From positions 1 through 18,967 of the forward strand of contig CANRPB010000015.1 in assembly GCA_947632415.1 (NCBI GenBank): a stretch of 18,967 nt of DNA. The letters run 5' to 3'. This DNA is from an uncultured Bacilli bacterium. GTDB lineage: Bacteria; Bacillota_I; Bacilli_A; RF39; UBA660. Every line of letters begins with the position of its first letter. The first letter of the stretch is position 1. The notes under the pieces were generated by a model, which did no database searches, had not been told where the DNA came from, and saw only the letters and a list, made by a program, of their open reading frames with translations. The position numbers were made by a program, and so were the translations under genes. Positions 1-5,626 of this stretch are shown piece after piece.

Positions 1-197
1 TCATTAGATAATTCTTTTAAAACTTCTTTACCATATTCTAATCTATTATTATCTTCATTTTCGTGTTTTACAATAATCTTGCCTATGTTCCAATAAACAT
101 AAGTGATAGATTTATTTATTTCTTTCGCTAAATTATTTTTTGCTTCAGTTACTATCTTGCTAATTTCCAAAGCTATAGTATTATTTTTTTCCGACAT
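1..197 (-). CDS. DUF1016/YhcG-type PDDEXK nuclease family protein, N-terminal fragment
   Basis: Reading leftward from an ATG at 197, the frame stays open to the window edge, giving 65 codons of N-terminus; the rest lies outside. The peptide contains TYVYWNIGKIIVKHE and RLEYGKEVLKELSN. This matches the DUF1016 N-terminal domain (YhcG family), whose hallmark is a YWNIGR.I....... YG..LL..LS pattern and whose C-terminal half normally carries a PDDEXK nuclease fold. That second half is not visible, so nuclease activity is inferred from the family. A ribosome binding site (GAAAGGAA) lies about 7 bases before the ATG. Such genes are often found with restriction-modification or mobile DNA. Its codon use is more mixed than that of the adjacent noc gene, which fits acquired DNA but is weak evidence on 65 codons. 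Confidence 0.8.
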   Translation of the reverse strand, partial: MSEKNNTIALEISKIVTEAKNNLAKEINKSITYVYWNIGKIIVKHENEDNNRLEYGKEVLKELSN

Positions 198-222
198 TAT
201 AAAATTCCTTTCTTTTCTTTGA

Positions 223-246
223 ATTTTTCAGACGCGTCTGAAGAAT
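223..246. promoter_or_regulatory. 16-bp perfect palindrome in the leader of the nuclease gene
   Basis: TTCAGACGCGTCTGAA at 227-242 is a perfect palindrome. Three more pairs extend it beyond one mismatch (223-246). It lies 30-50 bases upstream of the nuclease start codon, between its likely extended -10 and its ribosome binding site. It is GC-rich in a very AT-rich stretch. It could be an operator for a dimeric repressor or an RNA hairpin in the leader. No protein can be assigned. Confidence 0.5.
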
Positions 247-288
247 CATAAAATATTATTAATAAGATACGTATTTACTACTAATAAA

Positions 289-297
289 ATTATATCA
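289..297 (-). promoter_or_regulatory. extended -10 promoter for the nuclease gene
   Basis: On the minus strand the sequence reads TGATATAAT, a perfect TGN-TATAAT extended -10 (TATAAT at 289-294). No good -35 is seen 16-18 bases upstream, which an extended -10 does not require. A start near 282 would give a leader of about 85 nt that includes the palindrome at 227-242. Confidence 0.45.
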
Positions 298-360
298 AAT
301 TTATCTTTCATAATCATTCATCTTTATGTATTAATGATATTTTTTTAATAAAATACTATA

Positions 361-483
361 TCGGACACCAATAGTGGCCACAAATTTACTTTTTCCATCT
401 AGTTAATAATAGCAAATGCAACTGTTTAACTAAATTAATTGTTTAGTTTGGTGTTAGTAGAATAAATACTGACACTTTTTTTT
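361..483 (+). ncRNA. candidate structured leader RNA or small RNA ending in a terminator
   Basis: Three hairpins can be read on the plus strand. P1 pairs 363-368 with 374-379 (GGACAC/GTGGCC, one mismatch). P2 pairs 428-434 with 442-448 (AACTAAA/TTTAGTT). The last is a 9-bp hairpin (451-459/467-475) followed by eight Ts. The 5' segment ACACCAA (365-371) can instead pair perfectly with TTGGTGT (448-454), which would break both P2 and the terminator stem. That is the layout of a transcription attenuator. No known riboswitch family is recognised and no convincing promoter is assigned. Alternatively this is the end of a decayed insertion element. Confidence 0.35.
451..483 (+). terminator. rho-independent terminator, plus strand
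   Basis: GTGTTAGTA (451-459), a 7-base loop, and TACTGACAC (467-475) form a 9-bp stem with one G-U pair, followed directly by eight Ts (476-483). It is a textbook intrinsic terminator, although no plus-strand gene lies upstream. It therefore terminates either a small RNA or readthrough. Confidence 0.7.
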
Positions 484-495
484 ATACTCAAATTT

Positions 496-550
496 GGAAG
501 GAAGGTTGTCTATGGAATATAAAAATATTAATAATTTTTTTAATGGTTAA
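496..550 (+). other. strong ribosome binding site with a 12-codon ORF
   Basis: GGAAGGAAGG at 496-505 lies 6 bases before an ATG at 512, which opens a 12-codon frame (MEYKNINNFFNG, stop 548-550). The ribosome binding site is among the strongest in the window, yet nothing longer follows in any plus frame before the noc terminator. It could be a leader peptide, the stub of a deleted gene, or chance. Confidence 0.25.
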
Positions 551-554
551 TATT

Positions 555-717
555 TTATTCGTGAATATCATCTACTTTGATTATTTGATTTTTATATGAT
601 TCATAATAGTTATTTTGTTGGTATTTTTCGATAATGTTTAAGATTCTTATACCTGTGAAGTTATTTAAACTTGTCATATCGAATATATATTTTTTAATTT
701 TTTTTGATTAGTTTCAT
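555..717 (-). pseudogene. possible decayed small gene with a poly-A frameshift
   Basis: A 40-codon frame (ATG at 675-677, stop 555-557) begins MTSLNNFTGIRILNIIEKYQ. A separate ATG at 717 reads MKLIKKN before a stop. The two frames join into one of about 52 residues (MKLIKKIKKYIFD then MTSLNNF) if one A is removed from the A8 run between them. The joined segment has the alternating hydrophobic pattern of a folded protein and faintly resembles the middle of a STAS domain. The ribosome binding site is weak. This could be a remnant, a gene with a sequencing error in the A-run, or noise. Confidence 0.25.
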
Positions 718-800
718 ATTTTTTCTTTGATAAATTATCCTTTATTTTTTTATCCTATTATTAATTAATTGTTGTTATTTTGGTTAAGGGTTTTGTTGTA

Positions 801-838
801 AAAAGACATGAAAATATAAAATAAATTTCATGTCTTTT
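801..838 (-). terminator. rho-independent terminator after noc
   Basis: AAAAGACATGAAA (801-813) and TTTCATGTCTTTT (826-838) are perfect 13-bp inverted arms around a 12-base loop. Read on the minus strand, the hairpin follows the noc stop codon directly and runs into TTTTTAC. Because the arms are A- and T-flanked it may work in both directions. Confidence 0.8.
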
Positions 839-839
839 A

Positions 840-2111
840 TTAATCTTTCTTTTGTATTTTAAATACTACTTGATATGTTCCTTCTAAGTCATATTCTTCT
901 TCGTCTATTATGAATCCTGCTGCTTCTATTCTGTTTGAACATTCTCTTATGGCTTGTAGAACGTCTTTAAAGTTATCAATTTTTGGTTTGATGAATCTTG
1001 GTTCTGACGTTTCTGGTTGTGTTGTTTCTTGTGGTTCTTCTTGTAAATTTTGGTCTTCTTCTGTTAGTGGTTCAAAAGCGGAATCGAAGTCAGCATCAAA
1101 GTCATCGATTTCTTCTATTGGTTCTGGTTGTGTTTCTTTTTTTGGTTGTTCTTCTTTGTAGTTATTACTGTTGTTGATGCTGTTTTCAATTTCTTGTATT
1201 TCGTCTAGGAGTGCATTACTTGGGGTTGTTGTATTGATTGGATTCATAAAAATTGTATCGAAGTTGACTTCGTTTTGTGGTTCTTCTTTTTTTTCCTCTG
1301 GTTCTTCTTTTAAGATATTAAAGAATTTTCCTGGTTTTAGTTGTTCTTCTTGGTTGGTTTCTTCATTGTTTGTTGGAACTTCTTGTTTTATTTCTTCGTT
1401 TTGTTCAATGTTTGGAAAATTGATGAATTTGTTTTGGGTTGGTTCTTTTTCTTCGACTTTATTATTTTCTTGAATTGGTTGATCGTTGGTGTTTTTTGAT
1501 TCTGAATTTAGTATTTTGTCAATTTCTTCATCGGTTCTTCTTACGGGTAATCTTTCTGATATGATTTTATTTAACATATTTCGTTGTTGTTCTTTGTCTT
1601 GTAGTCTTAGTAATGACCTAGCATGTCGTTCGGATATTTTTTCTTTTAATAGTGCTTCTTGTACTTCATCGTCTAGGTTTAAAAGCCTTAGTTTATTAGC
1701 GATTGTTGATTGGGTTTTTCCTAATTTTAGTGCTAATGAATCTTGTGTTATATAACCCATGTCTAGGATTTTTTTGTAGGAAATGGCTTCTTCGATTGGA
1801 GTTAGATTTTCTCTTTGGACGTTTTCAATTAATGCGACTTCGGCGCTATCTTTATCGTTTAGATCGGTTATAATTGCTGGTATTGTTTGTAATCCTGCCA
1901 TGCATGATGCTTTATATCTTCTTTCTCCTGCGATTATTTCGTATTTATCTCCCATTGGTCTTACTACAATTGGTTGAATTACTCCGTGTTCTTTTATTGA
2001 TTTTGATAAGTCATTGATGGCTTCTTCATTAAATTTGATTCGTGGTTGAAAACGGTTGGGTAAAACGTCGTCTATATTTAGTTCTATTACTTTTCTTCCT
2101 GTTGTTTCCAT
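840..2111 (-). CDS. noc: Noc, nucleoid occlusion protein (ParB/Spo0J superfamily)
   Basis: Noc binds its own palindromic sites, spreads on DNA and keeps the division septum off the nucleoid. Residues 9-115 form the ParB N-terminal CTP-binding domain, with NRFQPR (19-24), GERRYKA (62-68) and ENVQREN (96-102). A helix-turn-helix follows at about 121-145. The DNA-recognition residues are of Noc rather than Spo0J type: Gln134 and Lys140 in TQSTIANKLRLL, and Arg162 in ERHAR, where Spo0J has Gly. The last 50 residues match the Noc C-terminal dimerisation region. Position next to rsmG is also that of noc. At 423 residues it is far longer than B. subtilis Noc (about 280) because of an acidic, Glu/Asn/Gln-rich linker at about 205-365. 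It lacks the N-terminal amphipathic membrane helix of Bacillus Noc; its residue 8 aligns near Bacillus residue 30. The start has a good AAAGGGG ribosome binding site. Confidence 0.88.
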   Translation of the reverse strand: METTGRKVIELNIDDVLPNRFQPRIKFNEEAINDLSKSIKEHGVIQPIVVRPMGDKYEIIAGERRYKASCMAGLQTIPAIITDLNDKDSAEVALIENVQRENLTPIEEAISYKKILDMGYITQDSLALKLGKTQSTIANKLRLLNLDDEVQEALLKEKISERHARSLLRLQDKEQQRNMLNKIISERLPVRRTDEEIDKILNSESKNTNDQPIQENNKVEEKEPTQNKFINFPNIEQNEEIKQEVPTNNEETNQEEQLKPGKFFNILKEEPEEKKEEPQNEVNFDTIFMNPINTTTPSNALLDEIQEIENSINNSNNYKEEQPKKETQPEPIEEIDDFDADFDSAFEPLTEEDQNLQEEPQETTQPETSEPRFIKPKIDNFKDVLQAIRECSNRIEAAGFIIDEEEYDLEGTYQVVFKIQKKD

Positions 2112-2143
2112 TGGAAAACCCCTTTCTATTCTTTTATGTTTCT

Positions 2144-2172
2144 ATAATACTATAATTTGGGAAATATTTCAA
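2144..2172 (-). promoter_or_regulatory. noc promoter
   Basis: On the minus strand, TTGAAA (2167-2172), a 17-base spacer and TATTAT (2144-2149), 5 of 6 at each element. The spacer and upstream flank contain two copies of GGGAAAT, the half-site of the Noc-binding palindrome, so autoregulation is possible. Confidence 0.7.
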
Positions 2173-2181
2173 GGGTTTTGG

Positions 2182-2228
2182 GAAATAAAAAATTATTTTA
2201 AATTGGTTGAAGCCAACTAAAATAATTT
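2182..2228 (-). terminator. rho-independent terminator after the DUF2752 gene
   Basis: On the minus strand, AAATTATTTTAGTTGG (2228-2213) pairs with CCAATTTAAAATAATTT (2206-2190) around a 6-base loop, with one small internal mismatch, and continues into TTTTTTATTT. The hairpin includes the stop codon of the DUF2752 gene. It isolates the mnmG unit from noc. Confidence 0.65.
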
Positions 2229-2593
2229 ATATTTCTTATTATTCCAAATGTTATTGTTAATATTAGTAATAGATTCCATATTGATTTGGGAAATATTTGA
2301 CTGGCGTCTTTTTTTTCTTTGTTTAAACATATTTTTATCCAGTTTGTTATGTAGATTATTACTAGTGGAAGACATGTTGTGAATAAGGCGTTTTCGTGGA
2401 ATGCTTTGGTAATGTCTAGTTCTAGTAGTGCGAAAAAGGCTCGTGTTATTCCACATCCTGGGCAGTATAGTCCAGTAATTTTATGGAATATACATGGTAT
2501 TCCTATGTTATATTTTTCATTTATATATTTATATGTCGATATAATTATTAGTAGTAATATGAAGAAAGTTATTAGTTTTGTTATTTTTTTCAT
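2198..2593 (-). CDS. DUF2752 family small membrane protein
   Basis: A 131-residue protein of unknown function. It has an N-terminal membrane helix (about 6-22), the DUF2752 signature CIFHKITGLYCPGCGITRA (34-52) with Cys34, Cys44 and Cys47, and further hydrophobic segments at about 70-88 and 107-122. The paired cysteines in CPGCG could bind metal or form a disulfide; this is inference, since the family has no established role. Its ATG overlaps the rsmG stop codon (ATGA, 4 bases), so its translation is probably coupled to rsmG. It is the last gene of the mnmG-rsmG unit and ends in its own terminator. A DUF2752 gene here is not part of the usual Bacillus origin order. Confidence 0.85.
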   Translation of the reverse strand: MKKITKLITFFILLLIIISTYKYINEKYNIGIPCIFHKITGLYCPGCGITRAFFALLELDITKAFHENALFTTCLPLVIIYITNWIKICLNKEKKDASQIFPKSIWNLLLILTITFGIIRNINYFSWLQPI

Positions 2594-3294
2594 AGTGGAT
2601 TCTTTTTTATTTCGGAGTATTTCCTAGGAAATTTTTTGTTGGTTGGTTTTTCTTTTTTTATTTTTATTATTGTACGATTACTTTCTTCATTGGGAAGTTT
2701 AAATTCTTCAATTTTTTCAATTTTACAGTGTAGTATTTCTAAACTTTTTTGACTTTCAGATATTTCCCGGGAAATATTTCCTTTGTATGCGATAAAGTAT
2801 TTGTTTGTTTTTAAAATGGGAATATTGTATTCTAATAATATGTTTAGTGAGGCCACTGCTCGTGATGTTACAACGTCATATTTTTCGTAGTTTTGGTGAG
2901 CAAATTCTTCGGCACGGGCATGGATGGCTTCTATATTTTTTAGGTTTAGTGTTTCAATTACTTTTTTTAAGAATTCTATTCTCTTATTTAGTGAGTCTAC
3001 CAAGGTTATTTTTAAATGTGGATATAGTATTTTTATTACTAAACCGGGAAATCCTGCTCCTGTTCCGATATCACATAGTGTTTGTTGTTGTGTTAAGTCT
3101 ATAACTCGGGCTAATGTTATGCTGTCGTAGAAATGTTTTAGATAGACTTGTTTTTTTTCTGTTATTCCTGTGAGGTTCATTACTTTATTGTATTCTATTA
3201 ATAGTTTGTAGTATATTTCTAATTGTTCGAGTTGTCTATCTGTTGGGGTGATATTTAGTTTTTTTAAGGCTTCTATAAATTCATTTATTGTCAT
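2590..3294 (-). CDS. rsmG: RsmG, 16S rRNA (guanine-527 N7) methyltransferase
   Basis: RsmG (GidB) transfers a methyl group from S-adenosylmethionine to N7 of G527 in 16S rRNA. The 234 residues include the RsmG N-terminal segment YNKVMNLTGI (35-44), the SAM-binding loop DIGTGAGFPG (75-84), and the later VTSRAVASL motif of the Rossmann fold. Length is close to the B. subtilis protein (239). The start ATG overlaps the last 14 bases of mnmG and has AAAAGGAG upstream, so the two genes are co-transcribed and probably translationally linked. The coding sequence contains two Noc-type palindromes, one of them a perfect consensus site. Confidence 0.95.
   Translation of the reverse strand: MTINEFIEALKKLNITPTDRQLEQLEIYYKLLIEYNKVMNLTGITEKKQVYLKHFYDSITLARVIDLTQQQTLCDIGTGAGFPGLVIKILYPHLKITLVDSLNKRIEFLKKVIETLNLKNIEAIHARAEEFAHQNYEKYDVVTSRAVASLNILLEYNIPILKTNKYFIAYKGNISREISESQKSLEILHCKIEKIEEFKLPNEESNRTIIKIKKEKPTNKKFPRKYSEIKKNPL
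2619..2632. promoter_or_regulatory. Noc-binding-site-like palindrome in the 3' end of rsmG
   Basis: ATTTCCTAGGAAAT is a perfect 14-bp palindrome that differs from the B. subtilis Noc site ATTTCCCGGGAAAT only in the two central bases. It lies 143 bp from a perfect copy and within 1 kb of noc. The changed centre makes binding uncertain. Confidence 0.45.
2762..2775. promoter_or_regulatory. Noc binding site, perfect consensus, inside rsmG
   Basis: ATTTCCCGGGAAAT matches the B. subtilis Noc-binding consensus exactly and is a perfect palindrome. It encodes part of ISREIS in RsmG. A 14-bp GC-centred palindrome is unlikely by chance in such AT-rich DNA, and it lies about 650 bp from the noc start. 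Confidence 0.8.
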
Positions 3295-5155
3295 TACTAT
3301 ACTCCTTTTTTAGGTATATCATTAAAATGGATATGTCGGCAGGATTTACACCGCTTATTCTTAGGGCTTGTCCTATTGAGGTTGGTTTTATTTCTTTTAA
3401 TTTTTGTCGGGCTTCACTTGCTAAGTTATGGATATTGTCGTAGTTGATGTTTTCTGGTATTTTTTTATTTTCTAAATTTATCATTTTTTCGGCTTCTTTT
3501 TCAGCTTTTTTGATGTAGCCTTCATATTTTATCATGGTTTCTACTTGTTCTAATATTTCTTGTTCATATGGTAGTTTGATAAATTCTTTTATTGTGTCTG
3601 TTGTTATTTCTGGTCTTCTTAATAGTTCGTAAAGTGCTATTCCATCTTTGATTGGAGCAGATTTTATTGTTGTTAGTTTTTGGTTTGTTTCTTCAGTTGG
3701 GGTAATTTTATTTGTTTTTAGGATATTGGTTAATTCTGTTATTTTTTTCTTTTTTTCTAGTAATTTTTGATGTTTTTCTTCGTTTATTAATCCTATTTTA
3801 TATCCGTATTCGCTTAGTCTTAGATCGGCGTTGTCATTTCTTAATAATAGACGATATTCAGCTCGTGATGTTAGTAGTCTATATGGATCTTTTACTCCTT
3901 TTGTTACTAGGTCATCTATTAATACGCCTATATAGGCTTCGTTGCGTTTTAGGATTAGTGGTTCTTTTTTTTCTATTTTTAGTGCGGCATTTATGCCTGC
4001 TATTAGTCCTTGACATGCTGCTTCTTCATAGCCACTGGTTCCGTTTATTTGTCCAGCCGTGTATAAGTTTTCGATTATCTTTGTTTCTAGAGTTTGTTTT
4101 AAATCTTTGGCGTCAATGGCATCATATTCTATTGCGTAGGCATATTTTAATATTTTGGCATTTTCTAGTCCTGGTAGACTATGAACCATTTGTTCTTGAA
4201 TATCGTATGGCATACTTGTAGAAAATCCTTGAAGATAAATATCGTCGTAATATAGGCTTTCTGGTTCTAAAAATAGTTGGTGTCTTTCTTTATCACTAAA
4301 TCTTACAATTTTGTCTTCTATGGATGGACAGTATCTAGGTCCTATTCCTTTGATGTCTTTTAATCCACCGTACATGCTTGATTTGTTTAGATTTTCTTTG
4401 ATTATTTTATGTGTTTCTGGAGTGGTATATATGAGATGACATGGGACTTGGTCTTCTATTTTATACATTGGTTTGTTGTAGTAACTAAATGTATGATAAG
4501 TGTCGTCTCCTTTTTCTTCTTTGGTTTTACTGAAATCGATTGTTTTTTTATCTATTCTTTGGGGTGTTCCTGTTTTTAAACGGATGATTGTAAATCCTAG
4601 TTTTTTTAGAACATCGCTTAAATGTTGACTTGGTCTTTCTCCGTGTGGCCCTTCTCTATGTCTTGTATTTCCTATTAATATATCGGATTTTAAATATGTT
4701 CCGGTTGTTAAGATTACGATCTGACTGGTTATTTTTTCGTTATTTTCTAGTATTACACCTTTTATTTGATTATTTTCGGTTATTAAGTCTTCTACTAATA
4801 TTTCTTTTATTGTTAGGTTTTCTTGTTTTTTTAGTGTTTCTTGCATATTTTTAGGATATGTTATTTTGTCTGCTTGAGCCCTTAGGGCACGTACGGCTGG
4901 TCCTTTTGAGGAGTTAAGCATTTTGATTTGAATAAGACTTTTATCGGCATTATTTCCCATTTCACCACCTAGGGCATCGATTTCTCTTACAACTATTCCT
5001 TTAGCGCTTCCTCCTATTGATGGATTACATGGCATATCGGCTATATTTTTTATGTTTCCTGTTATTAGTAGTGTTTTATGTCCTAGTCTTGATGTGGCAA
5101 GGGCGGCTTCACATCCTGCGTGTCCTCCTCCTACTACTATTACTTCATAATTCAT
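3281..5155 (-). CDS. mnmG: MnmG (GidA), tRNA U34 carboxymethylaminomethyl modification subunit
   Basis: MnmG works with MnmE and uses FAD, NADH and methylenetetrahydrofolate to place the cmnm5 group on wobble U34 of certain tRNAs. The chosen start gives 624 residues (B. subtilis 628). It begins MNYEVIVVGGGHAGCEAA, the FAD-binding Rossmann loop, followed by PCNPSIGGSAKGIVVREIDA, TGTYLKSDI, the LKTGTP segment and the conserved SRAEYRLLLRNDNADLRL. The C-terminal helical domain ends with GVNPADISILMIYLKK. An ATG 54 bases upstream is in frame but is rejected: the promoter -10 lies inside that extension, and AAAGGA precedes the ATG at 5155. The gene leads a unit with rsmG (14-base overlap) and DUF2752. 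Coding-strand third positions are mostly A, with very little G. Confidence 0.96.
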   Translation of the reverse strand: MNYEVIVVGGGHAGCEAALATSRLGHKTLLITGNIKNIADMPCNPSIGGSAKGIVVREIDALGGEMGNNADKSLIQIKMLNSSKGPAVRALRAQADKITYPKNMQETLKKQENLTIKEILVEDLITENNQIKGVILENNEKITSQIVILTTGTYLKSDILIGNTRHREGPHGERPSQHLSDVLKKLGFTIIRLKTGTPQRIDKKTIDFSKTKEEKGDDTYHTFSYYNKPMYKIEDQVPCHLIYTTPETHKIIKENLNKSSMYGGLKDIKGIGPRYCPSIEDKIVRFSDKERHQLFLEPESLYYDDIYLQGFSTSMPYDIQEQMVHSLPGLENAKILKYAYAIEYDAIDAKDLKQTLETKIIENLYTAGQINGTSGYEEAACQGLIAGINAALKIEKKEPLILKRNEAYIGVLIDDLVTKGVKDPYRLLTSRAEYRLLLRNDNADLRLSEYGYKIGLINEEKHQKLLEKKKKITELTNILKTNKITPTEETNQKLTTIKSAPIKDGIALYELLRRPEITTDTIKEFIKLPYEQEILEQVETMIKYEGYIKKAEKEAEKMINLENKKIPENINYDNIHNLASEARQKLKEIKPTSIGQALRISGVNPADISILMIYLKKEYSNDNK

Positions 5156-5180
5156 TTTATCACGTCCTTTTAGCAAGTAT

Positions 5181-5209
5181 ATTATACTATCATTTGGTTC
5201 TTTTAACAA
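5181..5209 (-). promoter_or_regulatory. mnmG promoter
   Basis: On the minus strand, TTGTTA (5204-5209), a 17-base spacer and a perfect TATAAT (5181-5186), about 20 bases before the mnmG ribosome binding site. This marks mnmG as the head of its own unit, separated from mnmE-DUF4234 by a terminator. Confidence 0.75.
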
Positions 5210-5232
5210 GAAAAAAGAATCACTTGGATTCT
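5210..5232 (-). terminator. rho-independent terminator after the DUF4234 gene
   Basis: On the minus strand AGAATC (5232-5227), loop CAAGT and GATTCT (5221-5216) form a 6-bp hairpin, immediately followed by TTTTTC. The stem is short, so efficiency may be partial. The T-run abuts the mnmG -35 element. Confidence 0.55.
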
Positions 5233-5233
5233 C

Positions 5234-5584
5234 TTAGTTTTGACGGGCTAATTCGTTTAGATCGTTTTGCATTAAAGCCCAATTAACTATTCCTAATCCT
5301 AATATTTGTAGGATAAGGTAAATAACTGATTTATCATCTTCTGGCATTCCTTTGTCTAATTTGGCTTTGTTGATTGTTTTTCCCATTTTGTATGCCCAGT
5401 AATATCCATAAATTCCGCATGTTACTAGTGTTAGTAGGAAGGCTACTCCTCCTCCTTGCATTGATGCATCATTACTTGCGGCTTTGGCATCATCTGTTAG
5501 TCCAATGAACCAGATTATACCATAAATTCCGCATGTTACGATTGATAGAATTATGCATGTTACTAAATTTCTTTCTTTAATCAT
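5234..5584 (-). CDS. DUF4234 family small membrane protein with an internal duplication
   Basis: A 116-residue protein of unknown function. Two copies of a hydrophobic unit carrying VTCGIYG followed by W (about residues 15-26 and 53-63) are typical of DUF4234, and a third hydrophobic segment lies near the C-terminus (SVIYLILQILGLGIVNWAL). It is predicted to be membrane-embedded. An ATG 18 bases upstream is in frame but coincides with the ribosome binding site; GAGGAG lies 8 bases before the ATG at 5584, so that start is chosen. The gene lies 42 bases after mnmE and has its own extended -10. It is not part of the usual mnmE-mnmG pair in Bacillus. The duplicated unit is also repeated at DNA level (20 identical bases). 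Confidence 0.82.
   Translation of the reverse strand: MIKERNLVTCIILSIVTCGIYGIIWFIGLTDDAKAASNDASMQGGGVAFLLTLVTCGIYGYYWAYKMGKTINKAKLDKGMPEDDKSVIYLILQILGLGIVNWALMQNDLNELARQN
5406..5539. repeat. 20-bp direct repeat inside the DUF4234 gene
   Basis: CCATAAATTCCGCATGTTAC occurs at 5406-5425 and again, identically, at 5520-5539, 114 bases apart. It encodes the VTCGIYG motif in both repeat units of the protein. Exact identity over 20 bases goes beyond what the shared peptide requires. Confidence 0.8.
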
Positions 5585-5609
5585 ACTACTCACTCCTCTC
5601 ATCGTTATA

Positions 5610-5618
5610 ATTATATCA
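5610..5618 (-). promoter_or_regulatory. extended -10 promoter for the DUF4234 gene
   Basis: On the minus strand, TGATATAAT, a perfect extended -10 (TATAAT at 5610-5615), lies between the mnmE stop codon and the DUF4234 ribosome binding site. No good -35 is seen. The gene may be transcribed both alone and with mnmE. Confidence 0.5.
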
Positions 5619-5626
5619 TATTTTTT

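Larger units (their letters stand above)
198..800. other. intergenic region between the nuclease gene and noc
   Basis: About 600 bases without a confident gene. It holds the nuclease-gene promoter and palindrome, a candidate structured RNA with an intrinsic terminator (361-483), a strong ribosome binding site on a 12-codon ORF (496-550), and a short broken minus-strand ORF (555-717). In Bacillus-type genomes soj and spo0J would follow noc at this point; no trace of either is seen. The mixture of remnants suggests a site of gene loss and insertion. Confidence 0.6.

Noticed and set aside
361..483. Insertion sequence remnant
   Set aside because: GGACACC and GACAC-like ends hint at an IS3-type element, but no transposase fragment, matched terminal repeats or target duplication is seen.
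910..1755. Plus-strand ORFs opposite noc
   Set aside because: Ser/Phe-rich antisense shadows of a real gene with strong family motifs; no ribosome binding sites.
5156..5209. N-terminal extension of mnmG by 18 codons
   Set aside because: The -35 and -10 elements lie within it, the MnmG family starts at the FAD-binding strand, and the ribosome binding site fits the ATG at 5155.
3712..5286. Leu-rich plus-strand ORFs opposite mnmG
   Set aside because: Their composition is that of antisense reading of A-rich codons; mnmG is certain on the other strand.
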